DNA of 64,000 bases from Bicyclus anynana (lineage: Eukaryota; Arthropoda; Insecta; Lepidoptera; Nymphalidae): the NCBI RefSeq assembly GCF_947172395.1, contig NC_069105.1, positions 5,997,362-6,061,361 of the forward strand, in the 5' to 3' direction. Numbering within the stretch: the stretch's first letter is position 1; each line of letters opens with the position of its first letter. The notes beneath the pieces were generated by a model. That model was not told where the DNA came from. It did no database searches and was given only the letters and a program-made list of their open reading frames with translations. The translations under genes were made by a program, and so were the position numbers. Below are positions 1 to 10,620 of the stretch, piece after piece.

Positions 1-60
1 AGTTAGCCCTCGACTACAATCTCACCTGATGGTAAGTGATGATGCAGTCTAAGCCTTAAC
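1..60 (-). mobile_element. SINE-1 tail fragment
   Basis: GTTAGCCCTCGACTACAATC followed by the CACCTGATGGTAAGTGATG block is the conserved SINE-1 3' body seen again at 12867, 17976, 37229 and, in the other orientation, 58440. It is cut by the window edge; the rest to about 129 is featureless. Confidence 0.7.
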
Positions 61-129
61 CTGAACACCTCAGCATCTATACCAGTAACGGTTTTTGATG
101 CTTACACAGTAGTATATCAAGGACTAGCG

Positions 130-505
130 GACGCCCGCGACTTCGTGCGCGTGGAATTTAATTTTTTGACAAATTCCTCGGGAACCATGGATTTTTCCGG
201 GATAAAAAGTAGCCTGTGCGTAAATCCATGCTATAATTTATCTCAATACCAAATTTCAGCTAATTCAGTTAAGTAGTCGAGGCGTGAAAGAGTAACAAAC
301 ATTCATATCATTAAAATCATAATTTTTCGCAAATCTCGGGAAACCATGGATTTTTTCGGGATAAAAAGTAGCCTATGTGTTAATCTAGAGTAAAATCCAT
401 TTCCATTCCAAATTTTAGCCATATCGCTTCAGTATAGCGGCGTTAAAGAGTAACAAACATCCAAACATCCATACAAACTTCCGCGTTTATAATATTAGTA
501 GGAAG
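130..505 (-). mobile_element. Dimeric Lep1-like Helitron, copy 1
   Basis: The minus-strand 3' terminus reads CGGGCGTCCGCTAG at 130-145, and the 5' terminus TACTAATATTATAAACGCG lies near 487-505. The unit GGGATAAAAAGTAGCCT appears twice inside, so the element is an internal head-to-tail dimer. It is non-autonomous, with no coding sequence. It is nearly identical to the copy at 4437-4815. Confidence 0.75.
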
Positions 506-1230
506 TAGGATAGTAGGATTGCGACTGCCTGGAGGTTGTGCCGAACAATGTCTGCGCCTCATATGTAGGTACGACCAGTAGCAGGCTAACATCAAAGCAG
601 GGCGAAGGTCGGGAAATTTAATCACAAGAAAATCTTTCAAATACGGGACGTTGACGTCTGATTTCTTATTTTAAACGGAAAAAAATGTGCTCTCAAAACG
701 TAAACGTAATGGTATTTAATGTGACATTGATAGAGACGAACCTGCTATTGCTTGGCAACTTCGTTCGAAACACTCCCGATTGTCCGCGCGCGCCGGGGGC
801 GTGTAGCGCGATGAATAAAAAACCCACGACTGATGCACCTCACATCTCCGCACGCACGATTTCACACCTGCGCAGTCCTTTCCCCGTCGCCCGCATATCA
901 TGGGAGTGTCATCAACGAACAGACTACGTCATATTATAAAAGCTATAAGTTTGTCAGCCCATACTCCTGCGCTATCGGTAAGTACTACGAGTACAGGATA
1001 TAAGCACTATACAGTCTATAATATATTTTACGGTGTTATGCGGAATGTAGCCACGATGCTTAGTTGAGGAAATGATTTCTGATTCTGTTTCGATTCTGTC
1101 CCACTCACTTTATAAAAGTTTTGCTGCAGGTACATCCGAAAGCCATTATCGTTCTAACTCCTTTAGTATTTTCCTACCACACTAACATATCCTGGTTTTC
1201 AGTTATAACCTCATTTTACGGCTAGTGGCA
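506..1230 (+). other. Mostly single-copy stretch with a possible core promoter
   Basis: A GC-richer block (about 760-900) precedes TATAAAAG at 935-942, and a good donor site, GTAAGT, follows at 978. This could be a core promoter and first exon, but no ATG-bearing exon follows that I can identify. Part of it (GTCAGCCCATACTCC) recurs near 24150, so it may belong to a repeat. Confidence 0.2.
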
Positions 1231-1289
1231 GTGACTTGTCATTTTTAGGGTCACCTAACATGGTAATTTCAACAAAATTACGTTAAAAA

Positions 1290-1490
1290 TGAACGTAATT
1301 AGCGCTAGTTGCAGACAATAGCCACTTAAACTCAAAAGTGCAGCGCTAGTTACCGACTATAACAATATAATCTCACAACTACAGCGCTAGTTGTAGCCAA
1401 TAGCAAACGTAACTCCTCGTGTGCAGCACTAGTTGAATAGGATAACAATATAGCCCACGACTGCAGATATAGAAGTCGCAGACAAGGACA
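1290..1490 (+). repeat. 41-bp minisatellite array (forward)
   Basis: Four to five units of 40 to 42 bases, each opening with AGCGCTAGTT or AGCACTAGTT and containing CAATAGC or ACAATATA. The units are diverged. An inverted set lies at 3015-3145 and a worn copy at 5095-5170. Confidence 0.6.
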
Positions 1491-1499
1491 GCATTATTC

Positions 1500-2070
1500 C
1501 CGACTTTGGACTCCCACGAGTCAGTTGTAGCATGAGATGACTATTCTTTTTGATAGCATTTATGAGAATAGACGAAAAAAATACGAAAAAAAAAATCTAG
1601 AATCCTACATTCATAGCGGATGCATCTCACCAAACTAAGTAAGAAAATTTTCTAACAAGAACTATATAATAATAATAACAACTAACTATAAAAAAAAAAC
1701 TAAAAACTATAGAATACTACGGAGATTCCTCAATCTGGGTATTTTTTAAACATTACTAACATTAAAATGTATTAAAATAAAAATGTATATAAATATATAA
1801 TTAATTATAATTTTAATGTAATTAAAATGCAATGAAAATTAATTATACGAGTATTTAATCTCAATTACAATTATTTACACTAACTAAATTTACTACCTAA
1901 ACTTATTTAAAAAAAATGGAATAAAAGGAAACATAAAATGTAAAAATACTGTGTTGTGTAGGCAATCACGAACATTATTTATTTATCGATTAGTTGAAGT
2001 TTAAAATCTAAGTTTTATTTACAAAGTAATTAAAATTAAATTTATGATGAATACCTAATAGATAAAAATC
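1500..2070. other. AT-rich non-coding stretch upstream of gene A
   Basis: Very AT-rich with A and T runs. I see no gene, no clear repeat family and no structured RNA. It may include distal promoter sequence of gene A. Confidence 0.4.
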
Positions 2071-2074
2071 TCAA

Positions 2075-2082
2075 TATAAATA
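2075..2082 (+). promoter_or_regulatory. TATA box of gene A
   Basis: TATAAATA, 69 bases upstream of the gene A start codon. Transcription would be expected to start about 30 bases downstream, near 2105, leaving a leader of roughly 40 bases. Genes B and C use the same octamer or a close match at a slightly shorter distance. Confidence 0.6.
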
Positions 2083-2143
2083 CCAAATCCGACGCCACAG
2101 AAACCCAATTAGGTAAACAGGGCTTTTGCTCGTCGTCGAAAAA

Positions 2144-4394
2144 ATGAAAACTGTAAGTTTTGTACAATAAGCATGTTTATACATTTTTTTTTACTTAGAA
2201 TGGGGCTATTGATCCGCTATTCCCATATGGGTTTCCTGAATATTTTTTCTTGAACCGACCACCTTGACCATTTTCGGATTAGTTAAAATTTTCAAGTTTT
2301 AGCGAGAGTAACGGACAATAAATAAGTTTTGTTTATTTTTTTATAAAATCACGCTTTTTTAGTAAGTGTTTTTTTTTGTAAAGAAATGCAATCAATATAA
2401 TATAGACAACTCATGCTATTAGTGAATAAAAATATTAAAAATATAATAATATATAAATATAATAAAAATCTTTATTGAAATTATTATTATATAAAAATTA
2501 TTATTGTGTAAAAGACTTTTTAAATGACAAATTCTGAATGCAACAATAAATATAATCAGTTATGATTTTCTTATAAATTATTGACAATTTTAATTTTAAT
2601 TTCTGATATTAATTTTTAATTTTTGACTTCATTTTTTTAATTATATGACATTGATTGATTTAATGTTGCATTACACCTGACATAGCATTTATGTTGACAC
2701 TGTTTAATTTTAATGGATTCTGATAGTATATTAATTATTTATATTTGATGTTAAGAATGCTTCGTCAAATTATGCTAATTGTACTTGTATTTTTTTTTTT
2801 TTTTATTTATACCATGTTCACCGATTGAATATTTAATTATTGAAATTTTGGAATTATTAGTTAGTATAATATTATTTTTAATATTCATACACCTGTCAAG
2901 GTAGAAAGTATGTATGTCTATAGCAAGTTCTGTAAACCTTCTGTACTTTCTCATGAATAAATAAATAAAGAATAAAGAATAGTGAACTCAGTTTTAAGTA
3001 ATACTGGCCTTGTCCCATAACTATAACTGCAGTCGTGGGCTTATATTATCTGCAAGTAGCTCTCCAGACGTAGTTAATGCTGCTATTGTCTGTAATTAGC
3101 GCTGCAATAATGGGGTTAATATTAAAGTAAACTAGCGCTGAATTTTTAAGTTTAAGTCATTATTTAGAATAGGGATGATGACAGTTTTTGTCAAATTGTA
3201 ATAAATTAGGAGTATACTAATAGTAAAGCAATTTCGTAAAAGTAACAGGATATCTGCGATCATTACTTTCGGAGTTATGGGATTTAAAGTGTCAGATTTG
3301 CGGCACTGCCACGGACCCTGAAAAACGCCCGATACAAAATGGAAATTACAAATATCTTTGTTATTTGTGCGTTTATGTTTATGGTTCACATATTGAAAAA
3401 TGTCATTTTTAATGAAAGGAAGGTATGAGTTTCCATCTAATTACAATAAAAGATTTTTTTAGTAGATTTTGAAATTTTATAATCTTATTTATTTTGCAAA
3501 CTTGACCTAATCTAGGTATACTAATATTATAAAAAGGTAAAGTTTGTAAGTTTGTAACATTCTTTAAATGGGCTAATCTTCGGAACTACAGGTCCGATTT
3601 CAAAAATTCTTTTACCAGTAGAATGCTACATTATCGAGGAGTGATATAGGCTATATTTATATTAGTATCATATATATTAGCCGAGTTAACACAGTTTTTG
3701 TCATACAGGTCGGACCGAAAATCCTCTGAAGCAGACTTATTCGCATGCGCTGCCTTAACCATTGTGTAAAATAGAAATTAATGTATAGAGGCTTTATGTA
3801 TCTTTAAAAGTTCTACAAAAAAGTCCGCGACACCATATATATCTTCTATATATTAGCAGATATAGTACCTTTTGTGTTTTAAAAATTATTAATTTTATAT
3901 ACTTAGGTTTGCGTCATTATTTATGCTACTTAACTTAAATCCTTATCAAAATAAATTATTTAATAATCACAAAGATATTATGGAGATAAGATTTGCCCTT
4001 TATAGTATGTTAATTAGTTAAATAGTTTCGGAGATAATACAAAATGTGAAATAGCGGATAAAAACTGACATCGATTTTTACGCGGACGAATTCGCGGGCG
4101 TCCGCTAGTACTTTATATTGTTGTAATTTGCAGCTATTAATCTGCGTTGCCTTGATTGCGTGTGTATGCGTCGCTTCCGCTGCGCCCGGACCGCTTCCCG
4201 TGCCGTACGCTATGTACCCGTACCGGTACGCAAGGTACGCAGCAGTGGGAGCGGGGCGAGCCCGAGCGTACCGGCACGCCGAAACCGATTGGTTTGGATT
4301 GGTTCCCGCTTCCATTGCCGCTTCATTCCTCCCGGTTGCCGCCGTACCTTTGGTTCCATTAATGTTTTTGGAATCACTACTAAGTAAAAAATAA
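2144..4394 (+). CDS. Small secreted Tyr/Arg-rich peptide, gene A (two exons, join 2144-2152 and 4134-4394)
   Basis: Predicted 89-residue secreted peptide of unknown function. Exon 1 codes for M-K-T (ATG at 2144) and ends at a GTAAGT donor at 2153. The 1,981-base intron ends at TTTGCAG (AG at 4132-4133), and exon 2 resumes in phase 0 with LLICVALIACVCVASA, a clear signal-peptide core. The mature part begins near APGPLPVPY, has a Tyr/Arg-rich stretch (YPYRYARY), then a Gly-Ala-Arg segment and a hydrophobic C-terminus ending SLLSKK. There is no Cys after the signal peptide. Exon 2 is much more GC-rich than its flanks, which supports coding. A TATAAATA box lies 69 bases before the ATG, and an AATAAA (4390-4395) overlaps the stop codon. 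The same exon layout occurs in genes B and C. A cuticle-like structural peptide or a neuropeptide-like precursor are guesses; expression is untested. Confidence 0.8.
3015..3145 (-). repeat. 41-bp minisatellite array (inverted)
   Basis: Read on the minus strand, this repeats AGCGCTAGTT, AGCGCTAATTACAGACAATA and AAGCCCACGACTGCAG, the same unit as 1290-1490 but opposite in orientation. It lies in the gene A intron. Confidence 0.55.
3172..3345 (-). repeat. Unclassified repeat U2, copy 1
   Basis: Matches 22750-22935 in reverse orientation along its whole length. Shared words include AGGGATGATGACAGTTTTT, ATCTGCGATCATTACTTTC and GGCACTGCCACGGA. Inside the gene A intron. Confidence 0.6.
3516..4108 (+). 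mobile_element. Lep1-like Helitron, possibly composite, in the gene A intron
   Basis: The 5' end TACTAATATTATAAAAAGG lies at 3519 and the 3' end GCGGGCGTCCGCTAG closes at 4108. The middle part does not match other copies well, so two insertions may be joined here. The CTAG end is 24 bases from the AG acceptor of gene A exon 2. Confidence 0.55.
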
Positions 4395-4436
4395 ATTTCC
4401 TTTAAAAATTGTTACATAGTTTTTTATTTATCTGCA

Positions 4437-4815
4437 ACTAGCAGACGCCCGCGACTTCGTCCGCGTGGAATTTAGTTTTTCACAAATCCCTCGGGAACCA
4501 TGAATTTTTCCGGGATAAAAAGTAGCCTATGCGTTAATCCGTGCTATAATATATCTCAATACCAAATTTCAGCTAATTCGGTTCAATAGTCGAGGCGTGA
4601 AAGAGTAACAAACATTCATATCATTAAAATCATCAGTTTTCGCAAATCTCGGGAAACCATGGATTTTTTCGGGATAAAAAGTAGCCTATGTGTTAATCCA
4701 GAGTAAAATCAGTTTCCATTCGAAATTTTAGCCAAATCGCTTTAGTAGTAGCGGCGTTAAAGAGTAACAAACATCCAAACATCCATACAATCTTCCGCGT
4801 TTATAATATTAGTAG
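4437..4815 (-). mobile_element. Dimeric Lep1-like Helitron, copy 2
   Basis: Same orientation and internal dimer structure as 130-505, with few differences. It starts about 40 bases after the gene A stop codon, so the two copies bracket gene A as direct repeats. Confidence 0.75.
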
Positions 4816-4834
4816 TATTTATCGCTCGCCCGCG

Positions 4835-5000
4835 TTCATGTGTAAGTTGTTAAGTGATGATACAGTCTTAGATAGTATCATGCTGAATTGGAAGAAGTGG
4901 GGTTTATTTGTGTACTCCAGCTCCTCACTGATTACACGACATCGTACCAGAACACTGAATCGTCTAGCAGTACATCTTATCGGTAAAGCAGTCTAATTTT
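4835..5000 (-). mobile_element. Degenerate SINE-1 fragment
   Basis: TTAAGTGATGATACAGTCTT is followed by ACACGACATCGTACCAGAAC, the SINE-1 body in the usual order. The tRNA-like head is missing. Confidence 0.5.
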
Positions 5001-5171
5001 AATTCTTTTTTAACTACCCCTGAACACAAATAAAGACATACAAAATAAGTAGTTATATAGGTATATAATAATATTGTAGATTGTACGAAGTACGAAATAT
5101 AACACTAGTTGTATTTAACAACAATCGCTGAAGTCGTGGGTTTATTATTATTATCAAACAATAACAATATA

Positions 5172-5345
5172 CATCCCTGACAGTTGTGTGAATTTTAAGA
5201 AATTAAATATCACGTGTCCCAAACGGCGAAGGAAAAACATCGTGAGGAAACCTGCACACCTTAGAATTTTCTTAATGTTTTACGTGTGTAAAGTCTGCTA
5301 ATCCGCATTGGGCCAACGTGGTTGACTAAGGCCTAACCCCTAAGT
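5172..5345 (+). mobile_element. SINE-2, 5'-truncated
   Basis: Contains AATATCACGTGTCCCAAACG, the GAGGAAACCTGCA motif and CCAATCCGCATTGGGCCA-type body with small changes. The head with the A and B boxes is absent. From here to about 5815 is AT-rich with nothing recognisable. Confidence 0.65.
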
Positions 5346-5814
5346 GCTTGTATGATGTACCAAAACTTTCAATTTGCATGTTTCAAAGACAGAATGTAGG
5401 TACCAGTTGATTGTGTTACTGTGATCGGATTAGGTACTTTTAAACTACATGATTATCTAGGTAGTAATGTTTATCATCATTCTAATTATTTAAACTATTT
5501 TGTGAATCAAAAACCAATTAACTGATATATTAAATTTAGGGTTGACATTTTATTATTTTAAACACATTTTATTATTTTTAATTATAAAGTATATAATAAT
5601 AATAAAGTTTTTAACTGAATTAAAATTAGTATGTGTTTTGGTCCGAGCATATGTCAAAAACTTCAAGTCGGATTTTAAAATTTTCAAGTGGACTATGCTC
5701 TTAACATAGGGGATAGTGCAAAATTCATAAAAATCATTTCAGTACATTTTAAGACATAAAGTTAAGTATGTTACAAGTTTCTGAAGTTGGTTAATTTTAT
5801 CAAATTACCTTTTA

Positions 5815-6000
5815 TTTGTTATCGCCGCGTTGCAACGACTTGCGGTACGGACGGCTTCAGTGTGCTCTTGGCGTTCGAGCCGTCCACATGTTTTGTTGTG
5901 TAATTCTTTATGGGTTACTTGGAATAGGCGGGAAGAGTGACTTGAGTGGAGTGTTTGTTAACAGTCAAAGGCGCCTTTAACCCTACACACAAAGACCCTA
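5815..6000 (+). repeat. Unclassified repeat U1, copy 1
   Basis: Shares TTGCAACGACTTGCGGTACG, GGCGTTCGAGCCGTCCACAT and AGTCAAAGGCGCCTTTAACC with 9440-9895 (inverted) and 41890-42185. Compared with those, its reading frame is broken. Confidence 0.65.
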
Positions 6001-6067
6001 CGGCAAAGATAGTGAATACAAACAACAAAAATCACCAAGAATTTTTCGAGAAATTCGGTTATAGAAA

Positions 6068-6268
6068 TACTTGCTGACGCCGCGCGGTTTTACCCGCGTG
6101 GTTCTCGTTCCCGTAGGAATACGGGGATAATATATAGCCTATAGACTTCCTCGATAAATGGGCTATCTAACACTGAATGAATTTTTCAAATCGGACCTGT
6201 AGTTCCTGAGATAAGCGCGTTCAAGCAAACAAACAAACTCTTCAGCTTTATAATATTAGTAAGGTGGG
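6068..6268 (-). mobile_element. Lep1-like Helitron
   Basis: The 3' end (minus strand) GGTAAAACCGCGCGGCGTCA lies at the left, and the 5' end TACTAATATTATAAAGCTGA at the right. It is about 250 bases upstream of the gene B TATA box. Confidence 0.7.
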
Positions 6269-6517
6269 CAAAAGGTTGAGAACATATATTCAAACGCAGG
6301 ACCGATTTAAGTGCTGTTACCTAATCTAGAGGAACTCTACGATAACTCTACAAGTTACGACAATCTTTATTATCTTAACGAAATAAAACAACGTAGCATA
6401 TTCACTCACATCTTAACAAAACCAAGTGACCAAACGAAAAGCTTATCAACCATTTAAAATGCAATTAAAGTCATCAAAAAGTAATTAATTAATATTGATA
6501 ACAAGATATATTGTGTG

Positions 6518-6571
6518 TATAAATAATTTTTGTGCTCTGAAGTCATCCATTCGACCCTTTTGATTGCCACA
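6518..6571 (+). promoter_or_regulatory. Core promoter and leader of gene B
   Basis: TATAAATAA begins at 6518. The block CTCTGAAGTCATC starts at 6535 and probably holds the initiator (AGTCATC, about 30 bases after the TATA box). GCCACAATGA surrounds the start codon. The same three blocks in the same order precede gene C. Confidence 0.65.
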
Positions 6572-6926
6572 ATGAATATCGTAAGTATAACCCAAAAATT
6601 TAATTTCCTTAAATTATAAATATAATTATCCTTTATAATATTAATATATAAACCCTACGCCGGTGTGGTGGTTCCGCAGGGAGCTATCGGCTCTTACTCA
6701 ACATGAAAAAAAAATACAAAGCGTAAGAGTCGTGAGTTGATATCGTTGTTGTCGACAGCTGCTGCTCTGCTTAGCCCTGATCGCCTGCGCGTTCGCAGCG
6801 TTCGCGACACCTGACTTTCAGTACGCGTCGTATCCGGGCCAGATCATCATAGGAAAGGACTACCCCTTGGACTTTGGGAGACACGCCAGCTCTTTATGGG
6901 ACATATTTTTAGATAGACTAAATTAA
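6572..6926 (+). CDS. Small secreted peptide, gene B (two exons, join 6572-6580 and 6759-6926)
   Basis: Predicted 58-residue secreted peptide of unknown function, paralogous to genes A and C. Exon 1 codes for M-N-I (ATG at 6572, context GCCACAATGA) and ends at GTAAGT (6581). The intron is only 178 bases and ends GTCGACAG. Exon 2 resumes in phase 0 with LLLCLALIACAFA, completing a signal peptide. The mature part of about 40 residues starts near ATPDFQYASYPGQ, contains two Gly-basic pairs (IIIGKDY and DFGRH) and ends in an amphipathic SLWDIFLDRLN before TAA at 6924. AATAAA signals occur at 6925 and 6942. The gene is too short for ordinary ORF finding and is recognised by its exon structure and similarity to C in promoter, leader and signal peptide. 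No Cys in the mature region. Function not assigned. Confidence 0.78.
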
Positions 6927-7094
6927 TAAAAAGTTTTCTTTAATAAATGTTTTTTTTTTCGATACGTTGGTCAATATATAAATATTAATGGGAAATAACG
7001 GAGAAATTGGATTATAAAAAAATAAATTACAGCACGCGCAGTGTAGGGTTTTAATGAGGTACGTCTGGCTATTGCAGACTTTCGTTCCAAGTTC

Positions 7095-7302
7095 TCCTAA
7101 TATTATAAACGCGAAAGTTTGTATGGAAGTTTGTTTAGATGTTTGGTACTCTTTAACGCCGCAACTACTGTTATCAATTTAGCTGAAATTTGGAATGGAA
7201 ATAGATTTTACTCTGGATTAACAGATAGGCATCCCTGAAAAATCTATGGTTCCCGAGGGATTTGAGAAAAACTAAATTTCACGCGGAGGAAATCGCGGGC
7301 GC
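7095..7302 (+). mobile_element. Lep1-like Helitron
   Basis: CCTAATATTATAAACGCGAA at the 5' end; ACGCGGAGGAAATCGCGGGC near the 3' end. The final CTAG is lost. It lies about 170 bases after gene B; the stretch from here to 7577 holds nothing else clear. Confidence 0.65.
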
Positions 7303-7577
7303 GGGATTATGAAAAAAATAAATTACTAGCCACGCGCAGTGTTGGGTTTTAATGAGAAACAGACCAGTGGCGAAGGTTAAAATATTGCCGTTTTAAATTT
7401 TAATATTGCCGAAAGAAAATCCACGTGATATGGTTTCTCATAATATATCCATACATACTCGTACTATACACAACACTCATAACAATAATGAATATGTATG
7501 GATTTTTAAACGGTAACCCGGCGGAAGGCTTGTATGGACTCCGCCGCTGGTACAGACGTACCTCATTTCCACTTGTG

Positions 7578-7765
7578 TGCACTTTAAGAATTTAAATATC
7601 ACGAAGGAAAACATCATGTGGTAACCTACATACCTGAGAATTTTCTTCCGCATTGGGCCAGCGTGATGGGACTATTGGTCTAACCTCTCTCATTCTGAGA
7701 GGAAATTCGAGCTCAGCAGTGAGCCGAATACGGGTTGATAATGATGATCATGATGATCCAGTTCC
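7578..7765 (+). mobile_element. SINE-2, 5'-truncated
   Basis: Body and 3' end (CTCATTCTGAGAGG, CAGTGAGCCGAATACGGGTT) present, ending in an ATGATGATC tail. The stretch 7766-8588 shows only small chance ORFs and no recognised element. Confidence 0.6.
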
Positions 7766-8588
7766 TCAGCCCATGAGGCTTAGCTTGTCAGGTAATAAAC
7801 AAAACATCATGCGTGGGGCCGTTGCGACCCGCACCATACCAGTTAAGGGTTAATGGGCAAAGTTACAACATTTTAAGACATTTTATTTATAATCCAAATT
7901 TAGCTTACTGTAGGCCGGTCTTCGAGTTCAATGGAGCCAAGATATTATTGACTACCCTCATAACGGATATTGGAGAAGTGATCATTGCCTTTCAAAGGAT
8001 ATTTCTGTAAAATAATTGCCTATTTAGGGATATCTGGGTCCGTCGTAGGTCAGGGATTGTGAAGAAAGTGTACAATACACTAAGAATTTATAAATGGAAT
8101 TTCAACACCAATTGTCTAAGCAATGTGTTTGTTTTGTTAGTCTGTGTAAAAATTACGCGTGTGTGTATTGCGAGTCAAATTTATAGTTGTGTTTTGTGTA
8201 TGGACATAGAAAATTTTTAATGGTGTTAAATATTATCGATGTGTGAGTTTACTTCGTCCCCCTCAAAAAACGACAGACAATTTTGTTCGTGAATTTGAGT
8301 GCGATGCATCTCCATTTTCTAATTCCTCTATGACTAAATTGTATAAGACAACAGATCAGATGAGGCAGTGTCGGCTAGACCGGCCGGAGTGTGAGGGCAG
8401 CATTAATTGACACTCCCCCGGGACGCGGTGAGATTGGAAACAAATTGCGCTGAGACCGGGGGACGCTTCAAGATGTTACAAAAAAGATAAACGGCAAATA
8501 TTGTAATAGGAAATAGTGTGTTCGTAAACTATATCTCTATACGATCAACTTCTTTCCATACTAATATAATCTTTTTGTAATATTTTTT

Positions 8589-8765
8589 ATTTAAGAAATT
8601 AAATATCACGTATCTCAAACAGTGAAGGAAAACATCGCGAGGAAATCTGCATACCAGAGAATTTTTTTTATTCTCTGTGTGTGTAAAGTTTGCCAATCCG
8701 CAGTGGGCCAGCTTGGTGGAGTATTGGCCTAACCCCTCTCATTCTGAGAGGAGACTCGAGCTCAA
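8589..8765 (+). mobile_element. SINE-2, 5'-truncated
   Basis: AATTAAATATCACGTATCTC through CTGAGAGGAGACTCGAGCTC is the SINE-2 body. The head is missing. Confidence 0.65.
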
Positions 8766-8959
8766 AATTCTCGTGTATAGTTTAAAAAGGGTACGTATGT
8801 TGTATTGTGGGGGGAAATCACGTCTGGGTCACCACTGTTGTATTGTGGTGAGATACAAGTGAAATACACGACGGCTATATTCCAACTGATTTTATTTTAC
8901 CGAACGACTTATAATTTTGTTGTGCACTATATCTGACTCCCACACGTACATACCTTCAG

Positions 8960-9110
8960 TTTTTAAGTGTTTTTTAGGTAGCATAGGTACGGTGACAGTC
9001 GCCTGTACGACGTTCATAATACTAGTACGTAGGTACTGTTATAGTAAATCGCGGCAAACTTTCAAGAGTGAAACGAACTGTCACCTGCACCATCCTACAT
9101 GAAGCGAACT
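8960..9110 (+). repeat. Unclassified repeat U3, copy 1
   Basis: AAGTGTTTTTTAGGTAGCAT, TACGGTGACAGTCGCCTGTA and GAGTGAAACGAACTGTCACC recur in order at 45200-45340 and 57256-57372. From 9111 to 9440 there is only AT-rich unassigned sequence. Confidence 0.6.
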
Positions 9111-9439
9111 GTAACTGTACAGTTTTATCTAATACAAATTTCAATGAAATTCATTAGAAAAAACTATAGGTACAGTGCTAAGTTACAGTACTAAAACTGA
9201 CACTGCACAGTTACACACGGACGATTTAATTGATCAGTTCGACTGTTCAGTTAAAACTGCTGATCTGTAGCATGCACAGAACGGACGACGCTAAAAGCTA
9301 ACGACACTTCTTTCAACGGCTAAACGGCTTGACTGATTTTTATGTTTTTTTTGTGTATATTCGGTAAATCTGAGGTTATATTTTTCATATCCTATTAACA
9401 GACTCAGAAATGATCACAAAAATAAGAAAACTAATGTCG

Positions 9440-9895
9440 AACAAAGGTTACGATTCACAACATTTGTCAGGACAACTTAATTAACAAATCAAACTGTAAC
9501 CAAAATAAGACCCTAGAATTGCAGAGAATGACCTTAAGTGAAGTCACGCACTTGTGAACGTTGTGTGTAGGGTTAAAGGCGCCTTTGACTGTTAACAAAC
9601 ACTCTCCTTTTCTACTCAAGTCACTCTCCCCGCCTATCCCAATAAAGAATTTCACAACAAAAGATGTGGACGGCTCGAACGCCACGAGCACACTGAACCC
9701 GTCCGTACCGCAAGTCATTGCAACGCGGCGATAACAATCCCTAATAAAGGTGGTCCACCACAAAATTTTATACGGCAAAACAACGTTTGCCTCGAGCCCA
9801 AAAGCTCGCGATCCAAAGCAATATACGACCAACGAGGTAGTTCGTCTGAACCTAACGAAACACAACAAGGGGCAACAATCCAATAGTGACAACTT
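9440..9895 (-). repeat. Unclassified repeat U1, copy 2 (longest, with intact ORF)
   Basis: The longest U1 copy. On the minus strand it has an ORF of 141 codons (9892-9467) whose last part (GESDLSxKGEC ... VLFWLQFDL) stays open in the copy at 41958-42140. No known domain is recognised, and the third copy (5815) has a broken frame. It may be a transposon fragment with a fortuitous ORF. The ORF is kept as part of the repeat rather than called as a gene. Confidence 0.5.
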
Positions 9896-10129
9896 CCCCA
9901 GTTGAAGCGAATATGGGACCCATCATGCCCTTAAAGTAAAAATGTGTCAAAGAGAATACTTTCGGAGCAATTTTGAATTTTAATTAAACGTCTATCTCCT
10001 CGGTGGCAGGGCTTAAAGGATGAATGTTTTAATGAAACGAGGTGCAATTACAAATAACTCTCTTTGCGCGACACTACTGATACCGTTAGTACGTACTTTT
10101 GCTCGAATACTAAAGGGTGCAGAATGTAG

Positions 10130-10210
10130 TATTAAAAAGAAAAAAAAACATTCATACAGTCGAACGTAGAACCTCCTCCTTTTTGGAAATCGGTTAAAAA
10201 TGACGTCATA
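10130..10210 (-). repeat. Short dispersed repeat with the AGGAGGAGGTTCTA motif
   Basis: TAGAACCTCCTCCTTTTTGG followed by AATCGGTTA is the reverse of the motif AACCGACTTCCAAAAAGGAG seen at 63395, and similar to 17520. Likely the end of a common non-autonomous element. Confidence 0.45.
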
Positions 10211-10270
10211 AATTGTAACCGACAAATATAATCCAACTTCGGCAATTGGATAAAGAGCGTCTAGTGGTGT

Positions 10271-10530
10271 TAACATGCGACTAACGAGATAATGTTGTGA
10301 AGGGAAATAGACAAATTAATGGCGGTGCAACCGTAAATACCTGTGATATATTTAATTCGGTTTTGTCATTTTAAGGTTTCATTAATGTATTCGTTACGTC
10401 GAGTTAACATGATGATCAAGACGTATATACATAACTAGGTCGCATGACCAAGTGAAGAGAAATAGACAAAACGTCGACCAATAGCGGCCGAGTTGTCCCA
10501 GTTCCATGTCTTTCGTCCCTCAATGAAAGA
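10271..10530. mobile_element. Two partial TIR elements (MITE-A family)
   Basis: ATGCGACTAACGAGATAATG then GAAGGGAAATAGACAAA starts near 10273. CGCATGACCAAG then GAAGAGAAATAGACAAA starts near 10442. These match the ends of complete MITE-A copies at 15244 and 18769; opposite ends are not found. Confidence 0.5.
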
Positions 10531-10620
10531 AGGTTAATTACGGTATTTCCGTTCCGTTTATTAAGATATCATCATTATAACAGCTAACGGACGTCTACTG
10601 AAGAACAAATTTCTTTTATC

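Noticed and set aside
4156..4387. Two further open plus-strand frames and one minus frame across gene A exon 2
   Set aside because: They overlap the exon that has the signal peptide and correct splice phase. GC-rich, repetitive codons keep other frames open by chance.
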